Part shown: piece after piece, positions 35,351-43,971 of the stretch
How the letters are laid out: each line of letters begins with the position of its first letter
Numbering within the stretch: position 1 is the stretch's first letter
Assembly: GCA_913042205.1 (NCBI GenBank)
Contig: CAJWIY010000007.1
Span: forward strand, 1-57,152
Origin: an uncultured Gammaproteobacteria bacterium
GTDB taxonomy: Bacteria; Pseudomonadota; Gammaproteobacteria; Pseudomonadales; Litorivicinaceae
DNA length: 57,152 nucleotides
Direction of reading: 5' to 3'
The notes under the pieces: generated by a model
Database searches by the model: none
Seen by the model: the letters and a program-made list of their open reading frames with translations, nothing else
What the model was told of the DNA's origin: nothing
Translations under genes and position numbers: made by a program

Positions 35351-36114
35351 TGACTTGGTTCTCTAGGCGTCTAGAAACCAAGGCTCTGATTCAAGAGTCG
35401 ACCCTGCAGTTGCAATGGCCAGTGGAGGTGCGTCGCTCAGCACGTCGGCGGACCCTGGAGGTGCGTGTCACTTGGGATAATCGAGTTCGTGTGTTGTGTC
35501 CGATGATACTGAACGACGTTCAAATCGCTGACTTTGTGAGTGCCAAGTCGGGGTGGATAGAGTCTAAGTTGAGGATTAATGCGAGTAAAATTATTGGTTC
35601 GTCACAAATAATCACTGCGGGCTCTGTTCTCTTTTTTCGCGGACAAACCCTGACTCTGGTGGTTACCCAAGCAGAACGGACCGCTATCACGCTTGATCAA
35701 GCTCGGCTTATCGTGAAGGCACCAGGAAATAGTTCTGAGGCTCTGAACGCGCTGCTTCGGGATTGGTTCTACCAACGCGCCAGGGAGATTCTCCTCGAAC
35801 GCACAGAGTTCTATTCTAAGGTTCTTGGCCGCCAGCCAACAAAAATTACATTGAAGGTATATCGATCGATGTGGGGCCGGTGCAATGCAAGTGGGGCGAT
35901 AGCCTTTGACTGGAGGATAGTCATGGCCCCCGATTCAGTGATTGAGTATCTAGTGGTTCATGAACTGTGCCACCTAACCCATTTTGACCATTCATCCAGT
36001 TTTTGGGACCTGGTGGAGTCGGTGAAACCAGACTTTCGGGAATCGAAATCATGGCTCCGAGCGAATGCGGGCTGGATCAAACAGATGTTTAAAAATGACT
36101 CTGATGTTCACTAA
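35350..36114 (+). CDS. YgjP-type zinc metallopeptidase (M48-like)
   Basis: A 254-residue protein of the DUF45/YgjP family. The zinc motif HELCHLTHFDHSSSFW (about residues 202-217) has HExxH plus a third histidine, as in SprT/WLM-type minigluzincins, and WGRCNASGAIAFDWR precedes it. No signal peptide, so cytoplasmic. It overlaps the YaiI-type gene by one base (GTG start within TAGTG). Substrates are unknown. Confidence 0.9.
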   Translation: MTWFSRRLETKALIQESTLQLQWPVEVRRSARRRTLEVRVTWDNRVRVLCPMILNDVQIADFVSAKSGWIESKLRINASKIIGSSQIITAGSVLFFRGQTLTLVVTQAERTAITLDQARLIVKAPGNSSEALNALLRDWFYQRAREILLERTEFYSKVLGRQPTKITLKVYRSMWGRCNASGAIAFDWRIVMAPDSVIEYLVVHELCHLTHFDHSSSFWDLVESVKPDFRESKSWLRANAGWIKQMFKNDSDVH

Positions 36115-37175
36115 TCAACGTACCCGATATAGCTCGATAATGTCGCGATTTAATTCCAATCCTACTCCAGGGCGTTCTGGAATTTTGAGGTGTCCGTCCC
36201 TGACTTGGTAAGGCTCTTTGAACAGAGGATCGGACCAATTCATCCACTCGAGGTAATCAGCGGTTGGAGTTACTCGCATCAAATGTGCTGACACCTCATG
36301 ATAGAGATGTGAAGAGACTGGTTTTTTATAGGCCTCTGCCAAGGCAGCGGTTTTCATCCATCCGGAGACACCTCCGATCCGCATGAGGTCGGGCATGATC
36401 GCGTCAACCGATCCTATTTCGAGGGCCTGAGCCGCATGATCTACGCCATGAAAGTTCTCCCCCAGGATCAGTGGCGTTGAGATGACGCGGCGAAGCTCTG
36501 CATAGTTTTGCAGTTCGTAATAGGGGATGGGTTCTTCGAACCAATAGAGGCCCTCTTGATCTAGTGACTTGAGCCGGGGGATTGCGGCGTTAAATGTCAG
36601 GACTTGATTAAAATCACACAGGAGATGACCTTCTTCATTCATTTGACTTCTCACAGCCTCAATGGCCTGAAGATCTGTATCCAGGTTGTCTCGGCCCAAA
36701 CGTATTTTTAGAGCCGAAAAATTACCCTCGTGTCGTAATTCTCCAGCCTGTTTTGCTAGTTTCTCAGGTGGGAGCAGCCAAAGCCCCCCTGAGTTGTATG
36801 CTTTCACATCTGCGAGGTCCCCACCGAGATGTTCGCATAGCGGTAAATCGGCATCTTTGGCGCTGGCGTCCCACATCGCTATATCAAGGGCAGCCAGCGC
36901 ATACATGGCGATTCCAGAGCGCCCTAATAAGCTGATTTGGTGCATACCGATCTCATAAAAATCTGCGGGCGCGAGCGGCTTGTTCTTAATTAATCCAAAA
37001 AGTTCTCGAATAACAAATTCAATTGGTTGCGTGTAATTAACCAGGTAGGGCAAATGTAACTGTTCCCTACAACACCGCTGTCCAGAGTGATTTCAGTAAC
37101 GATGAACGGCCACTTATCATAATGTCCGACCGCCGAGACTATGGGTCGTCGTAACGGTAAGTTGACGGTGACCAC
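36115..37175 (-). pseudogene. Enolase-superfamily (mandelate racemase-like) gene with a frameshift
   Basis: The main frame (37053 to 36115, 312 residues) has barrel signatures: ALKIRLGRDNLDTD with the KxR-type catalytic strand, DFNQVL, WFEEPI and GENFH, ending RPGVGLELNRD. The N-terminal lid domain is in another frame (37175 to about 37055): VNLPLRRPIVSAVGHYDKWP up to VVGNSYI. One base added or removed near 37050 would join them (SYI + PYLVNY). No ATG precedes the first part. The enzyme is probably lost, unless this is a sequencing error. Confidence 0.8.
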
Positions 37176-37400
37176 AGATATAGTTGTGACAACTGGGCGT
37201 ATAGTGATCCAAAGTTTTTAAATATCTTTGTAATTTCATAGTTTGAAGAATCTCGCAATTCGCGGGGTAGTAGCACTTTACTACCGAGCTTCAAGATTAA
37301 TTACGGTTCATCGAGACATCTATCCTCAGGGTAAGACGCTTGACGACTGACCAGAGCACGCTGCGATTGGATTCATGGTCGTTTTTTCGAGATTGCTGGT

Positions 37401-37667
37401 TTGAGCGTAAAAGGGTTGGTGCGCTGCGAACGGGTATCCGCTGGTGCAAACGAGAGTCTAAAAATAGTCACGGAAATTGATATTCAAAAACTACGTGAGG
37501 ATTTCTCCCGGAGTGGGGATGGGTCTAAGTGGTTTATGCACTTGCAACACTTGGACTCGACTATTGAACTGTTGAATACCCAGCAAAAAAAAGCATACTC
37601 CAACCTTGGTTCCGAAGTTATTTCTCTTCCCGAGAAATTGACGAGCAGCAAGCAGGACACTTCGTAA
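37401..37667 (+). CDS. Hypothetical protein
   Basis: An 88-residue frame with uncertain start (TTG 37401). It is hydrophilic and probably helical: IDIQKLREDFSRSGDGSKWFMHLQHLDSTIELLNTQ contains a possible amphipathic helix. No family recognised. It is followed by a structured intergenic region and a terminator. Confidence 0.4.
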   Translation: MSVKGLVRCERVSAGANESLKIVTEIDIQKLREDFSRSGDGSKWFMHLQHLDSTIELLNTQQKKAYSNLGSEVISLPEKLTSSKQDTS

Positions 37668-37767
37668 GAGTCCCGGAGAGGGCGCCTGTTTTGACAGGCA
37701 AACGAAGGAATAGTTCGACGCCTTGGCTGTCTTGGGTTTATCCCTCTGGTATACGAGGCGGAACCAG
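37668..37767 (+). ncRNA. Possible structured RNA ahead of a terminator
   Basis: The plus strand can fold: AGAGGG (37677-37682) pairs with CCCTCT (37742-37747) and closes a hairpin GCCTGT-TTTG-ACAGGC (37684-37699). CGAAGGAATAGTTCG (37703-37717) can form a second small stem. CGAAGG and the CTCTGG...AGGCGGA part echo single glycine aptamers, but the conserved core is incomplete. An intrinsic terminator follows at once. There is no plus-strand gene for 590 bases beyond, so a free small RNA is as likely as a riboswitch. Confidence 0.3.
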
Positions 37768-37797
37768 AAAAGGCCGAGTCGACGCTCGGCCTTTTTT
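37768..37797. terminator. Bidirectional rho-independent terminator
   Basis: AAAAGGCCGAG (37768-37778), loop TCGACG, CTCGGCCTTTT (37785-37795), then T. It can end plus-strand transcripts from the left and the ArsC-like minus-strand gene from the right (its stop is 32 bases away). Confidence 0.92.
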
Positions 37798-37829
37798 ATT
37801 CTTCGGCGATCGGGGTTATATCTCACACC

Positions 37830-38222
37830 CTAAAGTACAGGCACTCCTTTTTCGGTAAGCCAGGGTGACTTCGGTCTTGCTTCTACAATTTCGAAGATCG
37901 CCTGTATTGGTCGGCATAGCCGCGTGCCTTTACCTGACACAACAAATGGTCGTTCGAGTGCTGCCGGATAATTGATAATATGTTGAATAATCACCGCATC
38001 TTCGTTTTTATTGATTGAGTCTTGAAGTATTGCTCGCGTATCGGGCCTGAGCATTTCCTGCCACCCAAGGCCAGTCGCTGCTTTTAAATCATGCAACAAC
38101 GCGGCTGTCCATCCCGTATCGAGGTACAGGACGATGGTTGGTTCTAACCCGGCATCTCTGAGGAAACGGAGCGCATCCCTAGACTTGCTGCATTTGGGAT
38201 TGTGATAGATGGTTACCTTCAT
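37830..38222 (-). CDS. arsC: ArsC-family arsenate reductase (glutaredoxin type)
   Basis: A 130-residue thioredoxin-fold protein with the ArsC start MKVTIYHNPKCSKSRDALRFL; the cysteine at residue 11 is the catalytic one. RPDTRAI and AALERPFVVSGKGTRL are typical, the second containing the arginine that binds oxyanion. No other arsenic gene is near, so it could also be the ArsC-like YffB/Spx-like branch. Minus-strand, ending at a good terminator. Confidence 0.85.
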   Translation of the reverse strand: MKVTIYHNPKCSKSRDALRFLRDAGLEPTIVLYLDTGWTAALLHDLKAATGLGWQEMLRPDTRAILQDSINKNEDAVIIQHIINYPAALERPFVVSGKGTRLCRPIQAIFEIVEARPKSPWLTEKGVPVL

Positions 38223-38389
38223 CTCGGCAAGTACTCCAATTGGATCGACCGGCTGGTCTTATTTTATCTGGACATTAAGGCTACACAAAATTTGCCGAAT
38301 TGAACCAATCTGTCGCGTGCACGACTGTTTATCTTGGCATCTATCTTGCACAGCATTGAAGCCTGTAAGTTTTTTGACGGAGAAATAAA

Positions 38390-38602
38390 ATGTCAGCGTT
38401 AACAAAATTAGAATTCGAGCGTGACGTCGACTGTGTCGAAATCAGTCTTTTTGCGCAGTGTCGGGCTCTTATTAGTGAGGGAATGGCAACAGAGGTCGAT
38501 CAATTGATCGAACGTGCCAGTGGATTTGAGTCCGAAGTAGAACTTGATAAAATTCGGTTAATTAAAGAAATTGCGCTCGGTTCAAAGGCATTAGTCGGTT
38601 AA
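38390..38602 (+). CDS. Hypothetical small acidic protein
   Basis: A 70-residue helical protein from ATG 38390 with GACGGAG upstream as ribosome site. The composition is acidic with regular hydrophobic spacing (FAQCRALISEGMATEVDQLIERA). No signal peptide, no membrane helix and no recognised family. Confidence 0.6.
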   Translation: MSALTKLEFERDVDCVEISLFAQCRALISEGMATEVDQLIERASGFESEVELDKIRLIKEIALGSKALVG

Positions 38603-38801
38603 TTTTTACCCAGTCCAAAGAAGCTTTGATAATCAGCCGGCGATCATTCATAGCGACCCAAGGTATAGAAGTGTCGACGCTAACTCATTGGTACTCTCTT
38701 ATTGAGAGTAAGGCACCTAGGGTGATCGCAAGAGATCAAGGCCGCACCCTTTAGAACAGACTCCTTTGTGCCGATATATCAATGTGTCGGAGTTAAGGAT
38801 C

Positions 38802-39596
38802 ATGGTTTTGCCGGTGATTAAATATTTGATCGCGTCGCTTTTATCATTTATGTCTATTGGGTTGCATGCTGAGGATGCGCAGAGACTCGGCTCGCCTTCG
38901 GCCGTCCTCGATGCACTCCAGCATAGGCAAGGAGACGTGGTTCTGGCCCTTATAGACAGCCCGGCAGACCAATCAAATCGACTCAAGAGCTTACAAGGCT
39001 TATTTAGTGTTTACTCGCTCGAATTGAATGGCGTTGATTTGGGGCAGGTTCGCCGAAACGACGTGCTTCAGGTACGTCCTCGGCTTGGTTTGAACAAGTT
39101 GATTGTCAGTGATGCGTTCAAGGACACCGATCAAACGGAGCTGAATTTTCCGGCGATGCGTTCGGCCGGCGTATCCACCACTATCGTTGAGATTCAGACA
39201 TCGCGCCAGTTTAGTTGGATTCAGGCGCTTCCGTTGCCTAAGCGTGACGTCCAGGCGATTCATGACGCATTGGCCCGTAGTCAGCATGGAGGGATGGGTA
39301 GGGTCATCGATTTGATTCGCTCGCGCGGTAAAGAGCCCACCCCGACGCAACGCAAACGTACGAACTGGAGTAGCGGACGCTCCAACTTCGATGACACCGG
39401 CGATGAGTCCGACTCGGAACCTACGAGTTCAAAATCTGCAAGCTCAGGATTACCAGAAACGACAGCCAAAAATTCTGGTGCGTCGGGTAACACTGGACCA
39501 GAGTCGTCATCAGATAAAGTTTCTGAGCCGTCGCCTGAATCGATCAAAAAAGAGTCCTCGGTAAATATTTCAGCCGATCGCAGGAGTTATTACTAA
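38802..39596 (+). CDS. Hypothetical exported protein with Ser-rich tail
   Basis: A 264-residue precursor from ATG 38802 with signal peptide VLPVIKYLIASLLSFMSIGLHA (cleavage near AEDA). Residues 25-170 form an apparently folded domain with no recognised family. From about 185 to the end it is low-complexity and rich in Ser, Thr, Pro, Glu and Asp (SDSEPTSSKSASSG...), likely disordered. The next gene, an aspartic-protease-like protein, starts 50 bases later, so co-expression is possible. Confidence 0.65.
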   Translation: MVLPVIKYLIASLLSFMSIGLHAEDAQRLGSPSAVLDALQHRQGDVVLALIDSPADQSNRLKSLQGLFSVYSLELNGVDLGQVRRNDVLQVRPRLGLNKLIVSDAFKDTDQTELNFPAMRSAGVSTTIVEIQTSRQFSWIQALPLPKRDVQAIHDALARSQHGGMGRVIDLIRSRGKEPTPTQRKRTNWSSGRSNFDDTGDESDSEPTSSKSASSGLPETTAKNSGASGNTGPESSSDKVSEPSPESIKKESSVNISADRRSYY

Positions 39597-39646
39597 GTCG
39601 TTCATTTGCGAGTACACTAAGGATGGTCTGCGGCTGAGGGTCTAAC

Positions 39647-40318
39647 GTGAGCCAATCCATCGAAGTCAAGGTCTGTGACGGTATCTTGTGTGCTGACTTT
39701 AATGAGGGACGTTTGGTCGTTGATACTGGCTCACCAGTGTCTCTGGGCCCTGATATGACGGTACAAATTTTGGGTAACGCAGTACGGCTGAGTCCAAGTT
39801 TTGGAAATTACACATGGGCATCAATCCAGCAGGCCCTGCCATTTGCCGCGGTTGGACTGATTGGTGTGGATGCGTTCAGTGATTCGACCCTTGGGTTTGA
39901 CGTCGGGAATCGAACCCTCGCTCAAATAGATGGAGAAATCACTGGTAACCCCGAGGCGTTTGTAATGGGGTCTCCCGTCATGGTGTGTCAGATCGGCGAG
40001 GAAAAATTAAGGTGCCTGCTCGATACAGGTGCCGGATTATCGTATCTACGCGATTCCCAAGTCTCTGTGTCCGGTAAGTCGCTCGGCAAGCGTAAAGACT
40101 TTCATCCGATACTTGGACACTTTGATGTTGAAACGGTGGCATGTTCGGTCATGGTGGGGGAGCACTTAATCACAGAAGTCTTTGGGATTGCGACCGAGAG
40201 CCTTATGCCGCTGATGGACTCCGCTCAGATTGACGCGATCTTGGGAACAAGCTTTTTTGAAAAGGGTGTGATCGAAATCGACTTTTCAAACGAGGTCGTT
40301 GGGGCAACCTTCGACTAG
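39647..40318 (+). CDS. Two-lobed aspartic protease-like protein
   Basis: A 223-residue protein from GTG 39647. Two aspartic protease motifs occur, VVDTGSP (D26) and LLDTGAG (D126), 100 residues apart. Each is followed by a hydrophobic-hydrophobic-Gly strand and beta-hairpin: LIGVDAFSDSTLGFDVGNRTL after the first and AILGTSFFEKGVIEIDFSNE after the second. This looks like two retropepsin-type lobes fused in one chain. No signal peptide is seen, so cytoplasmic unless exported otherwise. Its stop lies 2 bases from that of the convergent GntR gene. Protease activity is inferred from DTG only. Confidence 0.75.
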   Translation: MSQSIEVKVCDGILCADFNEGRLVVDTGSPVSLGPDMTVQILGNAVRLSPSFGNYTWASIQQALPFAAVGLIGVDAFSDSTLGFDVGNRTLAQIDGEITGNPEAFVMGSPVMVCQIGEEKLRCLLDTGAGLSYLRDSQVSVSGKSLGKRKDFHPILGHFDVETVACSVMVGEHLITEVFGIATESLMPLMDSAQIDAILGTSFFEKGVIEIDFSNEVVGATFD

Positions 40319-40320
40319 TT

Positions 40321-40947
40321 TCAGATCAGTTCGAGGCGTCTGAAACCGCCTTGAATATGTCGCCCCATAAGGAGACTCGCGAGCTCGGCGTCATGCAGAC
40401 GTATCGCCTTCAATAGCTGTTCGTGTTCCTCAATCGACGAACGAATATTAGCTTCATCCACCAGCCCACGGCTCCTGAATAGCAGCGATTCCCGCATAAC
40501 ATGGTCAATCAGCGTAGCTAGCCGAGGAGCGTTAGCAATTTCGTGAATCATTGAGTGAAAAGTAATGTTGAGTTCAAAGTAGTCAGGGGGAGAGACTGCT
40601 GCAGCTTTAAGCATCTTCAAATGAAGTTCCTCTAACGCGTTATATTGTTCATTAGAGATACGTATTGACGCCAGTGAAGCGGCGCGGGCCTCCAGCATTT
40701 CACGAATTTCAAAGATCTCACGGATCTCCGACAGCTCCAGCCGCCTGACGACAATTTGCCGTGCGCTTATCTGCTCTAGCAATCCAACACTAATAAGTTC
40801 ACGGATGGCCTCGCGCACAGGCGCCCGAGACATTCCTAAACGCTCGGCTAGATCGCGCTCAGTAATCTTGGTCCCGACGGCCAGAGCTCCCTGAAGAATA
40901 AGCTCTTCGGTTTTCCGGCGGGCTACATTGCTTAGAGATTCAGTCAT
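40321..40947 (-). CDS. GntR/FCD-family transcriptional regulator
   Basis: A 208-residue FadR-type GntR regulator. The winged helix includes AVGTKITERDLAERLGMSRAPVREAIRELISVGLL (about residues 22-57). The all-helical FCD domain follows, with metal-binding D/H positions around FHSMIHEIAN and EEHEQLLKAI. It is divergent from the TRAP operon at 41156, which it probably controls in response to the transported acid. Confidence 0.93.
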   Translation of the reverse strand: MTESLSNVARRKTEELILQGALAVGTKITERDLAERLGMSRAPVREAIRELISVGLLEQISARQIVVRRLELSEIREIFEIREMLEARAASLASIRISNEQYNALEELHLKMLKAAAVSPPDYFELNITFHSMIHEIANAPRLATLIDHVMRESLLFRSRGLVDEANIRSSIEEHEQLLKAIRLHDAELASLLMGRHIQGGFRRLELI

Positions 40948-40970
40948 GACGAGTCTTTCTTGTTATTAGT

Positions 40971-40982
40971 TTGGTATACCTT
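40971..40982. promoter_or_regulatory. Candidate GntR operator
   Basis: TTGGTATACCTT centred on the palindrome GGTATACC (40973-40980) stands 26 bases upstream of the GntR start. It closely matches the TGGTATACCA-type sites of FCD regulators. A second imperfect site, ATTTTG-GTATTG-CAAAAT (41030-41047), is nearer dctP. Confidence 0.55.
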
Positions 40983-41155
40983 ATATCTATTTTTTATGAA
41001 AATTCTACTACTTTCTTCTAACAAAAAATATTTTGGTATTGCAAAATCAATGTCGTAGCAGGTATAACAAAAAAATATTTCGTTGTGGAGCGCGTACACA
41101 AATTCTGCTGCTCATTGGGAAGTATTCTACTTATAAAAATAAAGAGGACTAAATC

Positions 41156-42139
41156 ATGTTGAAAAAGTTAGTAGGGGCAACGCTCAGCCTCGCGTTGATC
41201 GCTGGCTCAGTGCAGGCGGCCGACAAAATGAGAATCTCTCTTCAGTTGCCGTTGAAAAGTCACTTGGGTCAAAACTTACTGGTCTTTGAGAAGGAAGTTG
41301 AGGCGCGCACGAAAGGCGCAATTGATGTCGAGATTTACGATAGTGCCCAGTTATATAAAGACAAAGAGGTACCGGCCGCTGTTGGTTCTGGCGCTATTGA
41401 GGCAGGCGTTGCATCTTTGACGCGGTACGTCGGTGACGCACCCGTCGTTGATGTGTTTTACATGCCTTTCCTTCTCAATTCCGAGGCCAAGGTCCGTGCC
41501 GCGGTCGCAGAGGGAAGCGTTGTCCGCACCACCATCGAAAAAGAGGTGGCTAAGACTGGTGGTGAGATTCTTTACTGGCAGGCATACGGCGGCGCGATCT
41601 TGTTGTCTAAGGGTGGTCCGATAAGAACACCGGCCGACATGAAAGGTAAGAAGGCTCGTGTATTTGGTAAGACGCTGGGGGACTTTGTGAAAGCAGCGGG
41701 CGGTGCGCCTACGTTGATTTCTGGGTCTGAACAATACCTAGCGTATCAAAGGGGAACCGTCGACATTGGTATGACCGGAGTTTCTGGTGTCAAGTCGAGA
41801 AAGCTCTGGGAGGTGATGGACACGATTACGGTCACTAACCATGCAGATATCGAGTTTGTCGTGGTGGTAAATACCAAGTGGTGGAACAGTCTTCCAAAGG
41901 ATACCCGGGGACATATCCGTGACGCGGCTAAGGTTGCTCAGGAAAATGTGCGTGATGCCGTGTCTCAGATCGAGGCCGATGCCTATGCCGCCGCCAAGGC
42001 CAATGGAATGCAAGTCGTGGAGCTTTCCGAAAAAGAGCTGGATGCTTGGAAGGCTGTATCTCAGCCGGTGTATGACTCTTATCTTAAGGCTACCGGTGAC
42101 TTAGGTAAGAAAATAATAGACGCTGCTGCAGGAAACTAA
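41156..42139 (+). CDS. dctP: TRAP transporter substrate-binding protein DctP
   Basis: A 327-residue periplasmic binding protein with signal peptide (MLKKLVGATLSLALIAGSVQA). Family motifs: SLQLPLKSHLGQNLLVFEKEVEARTKGAIDVEIYDSAQLYKDKE, the ligand-carboxylate arginine region in KGKKARVFG, and VVVVNTKWWNSLPKD. TRAP systems import organic acids using a sodium gradient. It is followed by a hairpin and then dctQ. Confidence 0.95.
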   Translation: MLKKLVGATLSLALIAGSVQAADKMRISLQLPLKSHLGQNLLVFEKEVEARTKGAIDVEIYDSAQLYKDKEVPAAVGSGAIEAGVASLTRYVGDAPVVDVFYMPFLLNSEAKVRAAVAEGSVVRTTIEKEVAKTGGEILYWQAYGGAILLSKGGPIRTPADMKGKKARVFGKTLGDFVKAAGGAPTLISGSEQYLAYQRGTVDIGMTGVSGVKSRKLWEVMDTITVTNHADIEFVVVVNTKWWNSLPKDTRGHIRDAAKVAQENVRDAVSQIEADAYAAAKANGMQVVELSEKELDAWKAVSQPVYDSYLKATGDLGKKIIDAAAGN

Positions 42140-42154
42140 TCCGCGTCATAAACA

Positions 42155-42176
42155 ACGGCCTCGATTGCGAGGCCGT
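42155..42176 (+). promoter_or_regulatory. Stem-loop between dctP and dctQ
   Basis: ACGGCCTCG (42155-42163), tetraloop ATTG, CGAGGCCGT (42168-42176), perfectly paired. No T-run follows. Such hairpins after binding-protein genes usually protect the upstream message, so that dctP is made in excess over dctQM. Confidence 0.75.
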
Positions 42177-42198
42177 CGTTGATAAGGACACATTCCTC

Positions 42199-42696
42199 AT
42201 GCGCGTAATTTCGCAAATCTCAACCTGTGCGGGTTTATTGGGTGCCGGTCTTCTCGCCATAACTGGCCCGTTTCTCACATATGAGGTTGTGGCCCGATAC
42301 TTCTTTACGGAACCCACTATATGGGCAGCTGAGATCAGTCAGCTTTGTCTTATTTGGGGCTGCCTGCTGGCTATGGCCTGGGTGCTGACACTGCGTCACC
42401 ACATTACGGTCAATGCTTTGACGGGCTTGTTACCCCCATCGTTTCAAAAAGTTTGCGTGGGTATTGCTCTGGTTGTCATCATTGCGTTCTCCTCAGTCAT
42501 TGTGATTTGGGGCTGGGACATTTTCTATGAGAGTTGGGTTCGGGGTAGGACGACCGGATCTCTCTTGGATCTACCGACCTGGGTAGCGGAGCTCCCCGTT
42601 CCGTTGGGATTTTTATTACTGGCTGTTCAGGCTTGTGCTGAATTGGTGACTCTCCGGAAAGGGTCTACCGTGAGCCTGGGGGCTAGTCACGAATGA
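42199..42696 (+). CDS. dctQ: TRAP transporter small permease DctQ
   Basis: A 165-residue protein with four membrane helices: RVISQISTCAGLLGAGLLAITGPF, the ISQLCLIWGCLLAMAWVLTLRHHITV region with the family's basic motif, and two more, with LPTWVAELPVPLGFLLL near the end. It is the small subunit (4-helix) of the tripartite transporter. Overlaps dctM by 4 bases. Confidence 0.94.
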   Translation: MRVISQISTCAGLLGAGLLAITGPFLTYEVVARYFFTEPTIWAAEISQLCLIWGCLLAMAWVLTLRHHITVNALTGLLPPSFQKVCVGIALVVIIAFSSVIVIWGWDIFYESWVRGRTTGSLLDLPTWVAELPVPLGFLLLAVQACAELVTLRKGSTVSLGASHE

Positions 42697-43967
42697 CCAT
42701 CCTTATCATTATTCTATGTTTATTTAGCCTCCTGCTGGTGGGCGTTCCTGTCGCATTTGCGTTGGGCAGCATAGGTTTAGGAATGCTCATTATCGGAGGA
42801 TTTTCACCGTTAATGGCACCACAGGCGGTCCTCTCGACGCTTGACGGCTTTATATTGTTGGCGGTCCCTCTATTTCTGTTGATGTCAAATGTTCTGCTAA
42901 AGGGAGGAGTTGGGCGCGATCTTTTTAGTGCCGTGCAAGCTTGGGTAGGACATTGGCCGGGCGGCCTGGCGGTTGCGACGATTTTGAGCTGTGGTTTATT
43001 TGCTGCAATCTCCGGCTCGTCGGTCGCTACCGCTGCGACGATTGGCACGGTCGCTATTCCTGAGATGGTGAGTCGTGGTTATGACCGGCGGTTTGTTTAT
43101 GGGCTTTTGGCGGCTGGCGGGACACTCGGTATTCTGATACCACCATCTATCCCGATGATCGTGTTTGGGTTCGTTGCTGAAGAATCAGTGATTGCTCTGT
43201 TTCTCGCAGGCATCGGACCAGGTTTGTTGCTTGTTGGTCTGTTCGTGGGGTTCTCAATGATCTACGCACGATTTTCTGGGCAGTACACTCAGATGCCAAA
43301 ATCGAGCTGGGCTGAGCGAAAAAAGTCTACGGTCATGGCTTTGCCCTCTGTAGCGCTAGCGGTGCTTATCGTAGGGGGTCTTTACTCGGGGGCATTCACG
43401 CCAACTGAGGCCTCGGCTGTCGGATTCGTTACTGCTATCTTAATCACTACATTTTGGCTACGTCGCCTGACTTGGCCTGCCTTTTGGGAGGCCGTGAAGG
43501 AGAGTGCGGTCACGACCACTGCGATATTAATCATCATCGCGGCCGCAAAAACATTTGGCAAGGCGTTGGCGTTGTACCGGGTGCCGCAGGACATCTCCGC
43601 GTTTATCGCGATGAACATCGATGGACCCATCATCTTCATCCTGATTGTTTCTTTGGTGCTGCTTGTGATGGGTCTTGTTTTCGAAACCTTGTCTATGATT
43701 CTGATAATGACCCCTGTGCTATTACCGGCAGCGATGGGTCTCGGGTTTGATCCGATATGGTTCGGGATCTACATGGTCATCATGGTCGAGTGCGCTCTCA
43801 TCACACCACCGGTTGGGCTTAATTTGTATGTGATCCAGTCAGTTGCCAAAGTCGCACTCGGAGAGGTAGCGAGTGGAGTGTGGCCATTCTTAGTGATGAT
43901 GCTGTTTTGCGTTTTGATTCTATTTATCTGGCCCGATCTCGCGCTCTACATTCCGTTTAAGTGGTGA
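42693..43967 (+). CDS. dctM: TRAP transporter large permease DctM
   Basis: A 424-residue 12-helix protein of the DctM family: GVPVAFALGSIGLGML, PLFLLMSNVLLKGGVGRDLF, ISGSSVATAATIGTVAIPEM, AAGGTLGILIPPSIPMIVFG, GAFTPTEASAVG and ITPPVGLNLYVIQ. It forms the sodium-coupled channel with DctQ and DctP. Its stop is 4 bases before the next enzyme gene, linking transport to catabolism. Confidence 0.96.
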   Translation: MTILIIILCLFSLLLVGVPVAFALGSIGLGMLIIGGFSPLMAPQAVLSTLDGFILLAVPLFLLMSNVLLKGGVGRDLFSAVQAWVGHWPGGLAVATILSCGLFAAISGSSVATAATIGTVAIPEMVSRGYDRRFVYGLLAAGGTLGILIPPSIPMIVFGFVAEESVIALFLAGIGPGLLLVGLFVGFSMIYARFSGQYTQMPKSSWAERKKSTVMALPSVALAVLIVGGLYSGAFTPTEASAVGFVTAILITTFWLRRLTWPAFWEAVKESAVTTTAILIIIAAAKTFGKALALYRVPQDISAFIAMNIDGPIIFILIVSLVLLVMGLVFETLSMILIMTPVLLPAAMGLGFDPIWFGIYMVIMVECALITPPVGLNLYVIQSVAKVALGEVASGVWPFLVMMLFCVLILFIWPDLALYIPFKW

Positions 43968-43971
43968 CAGG

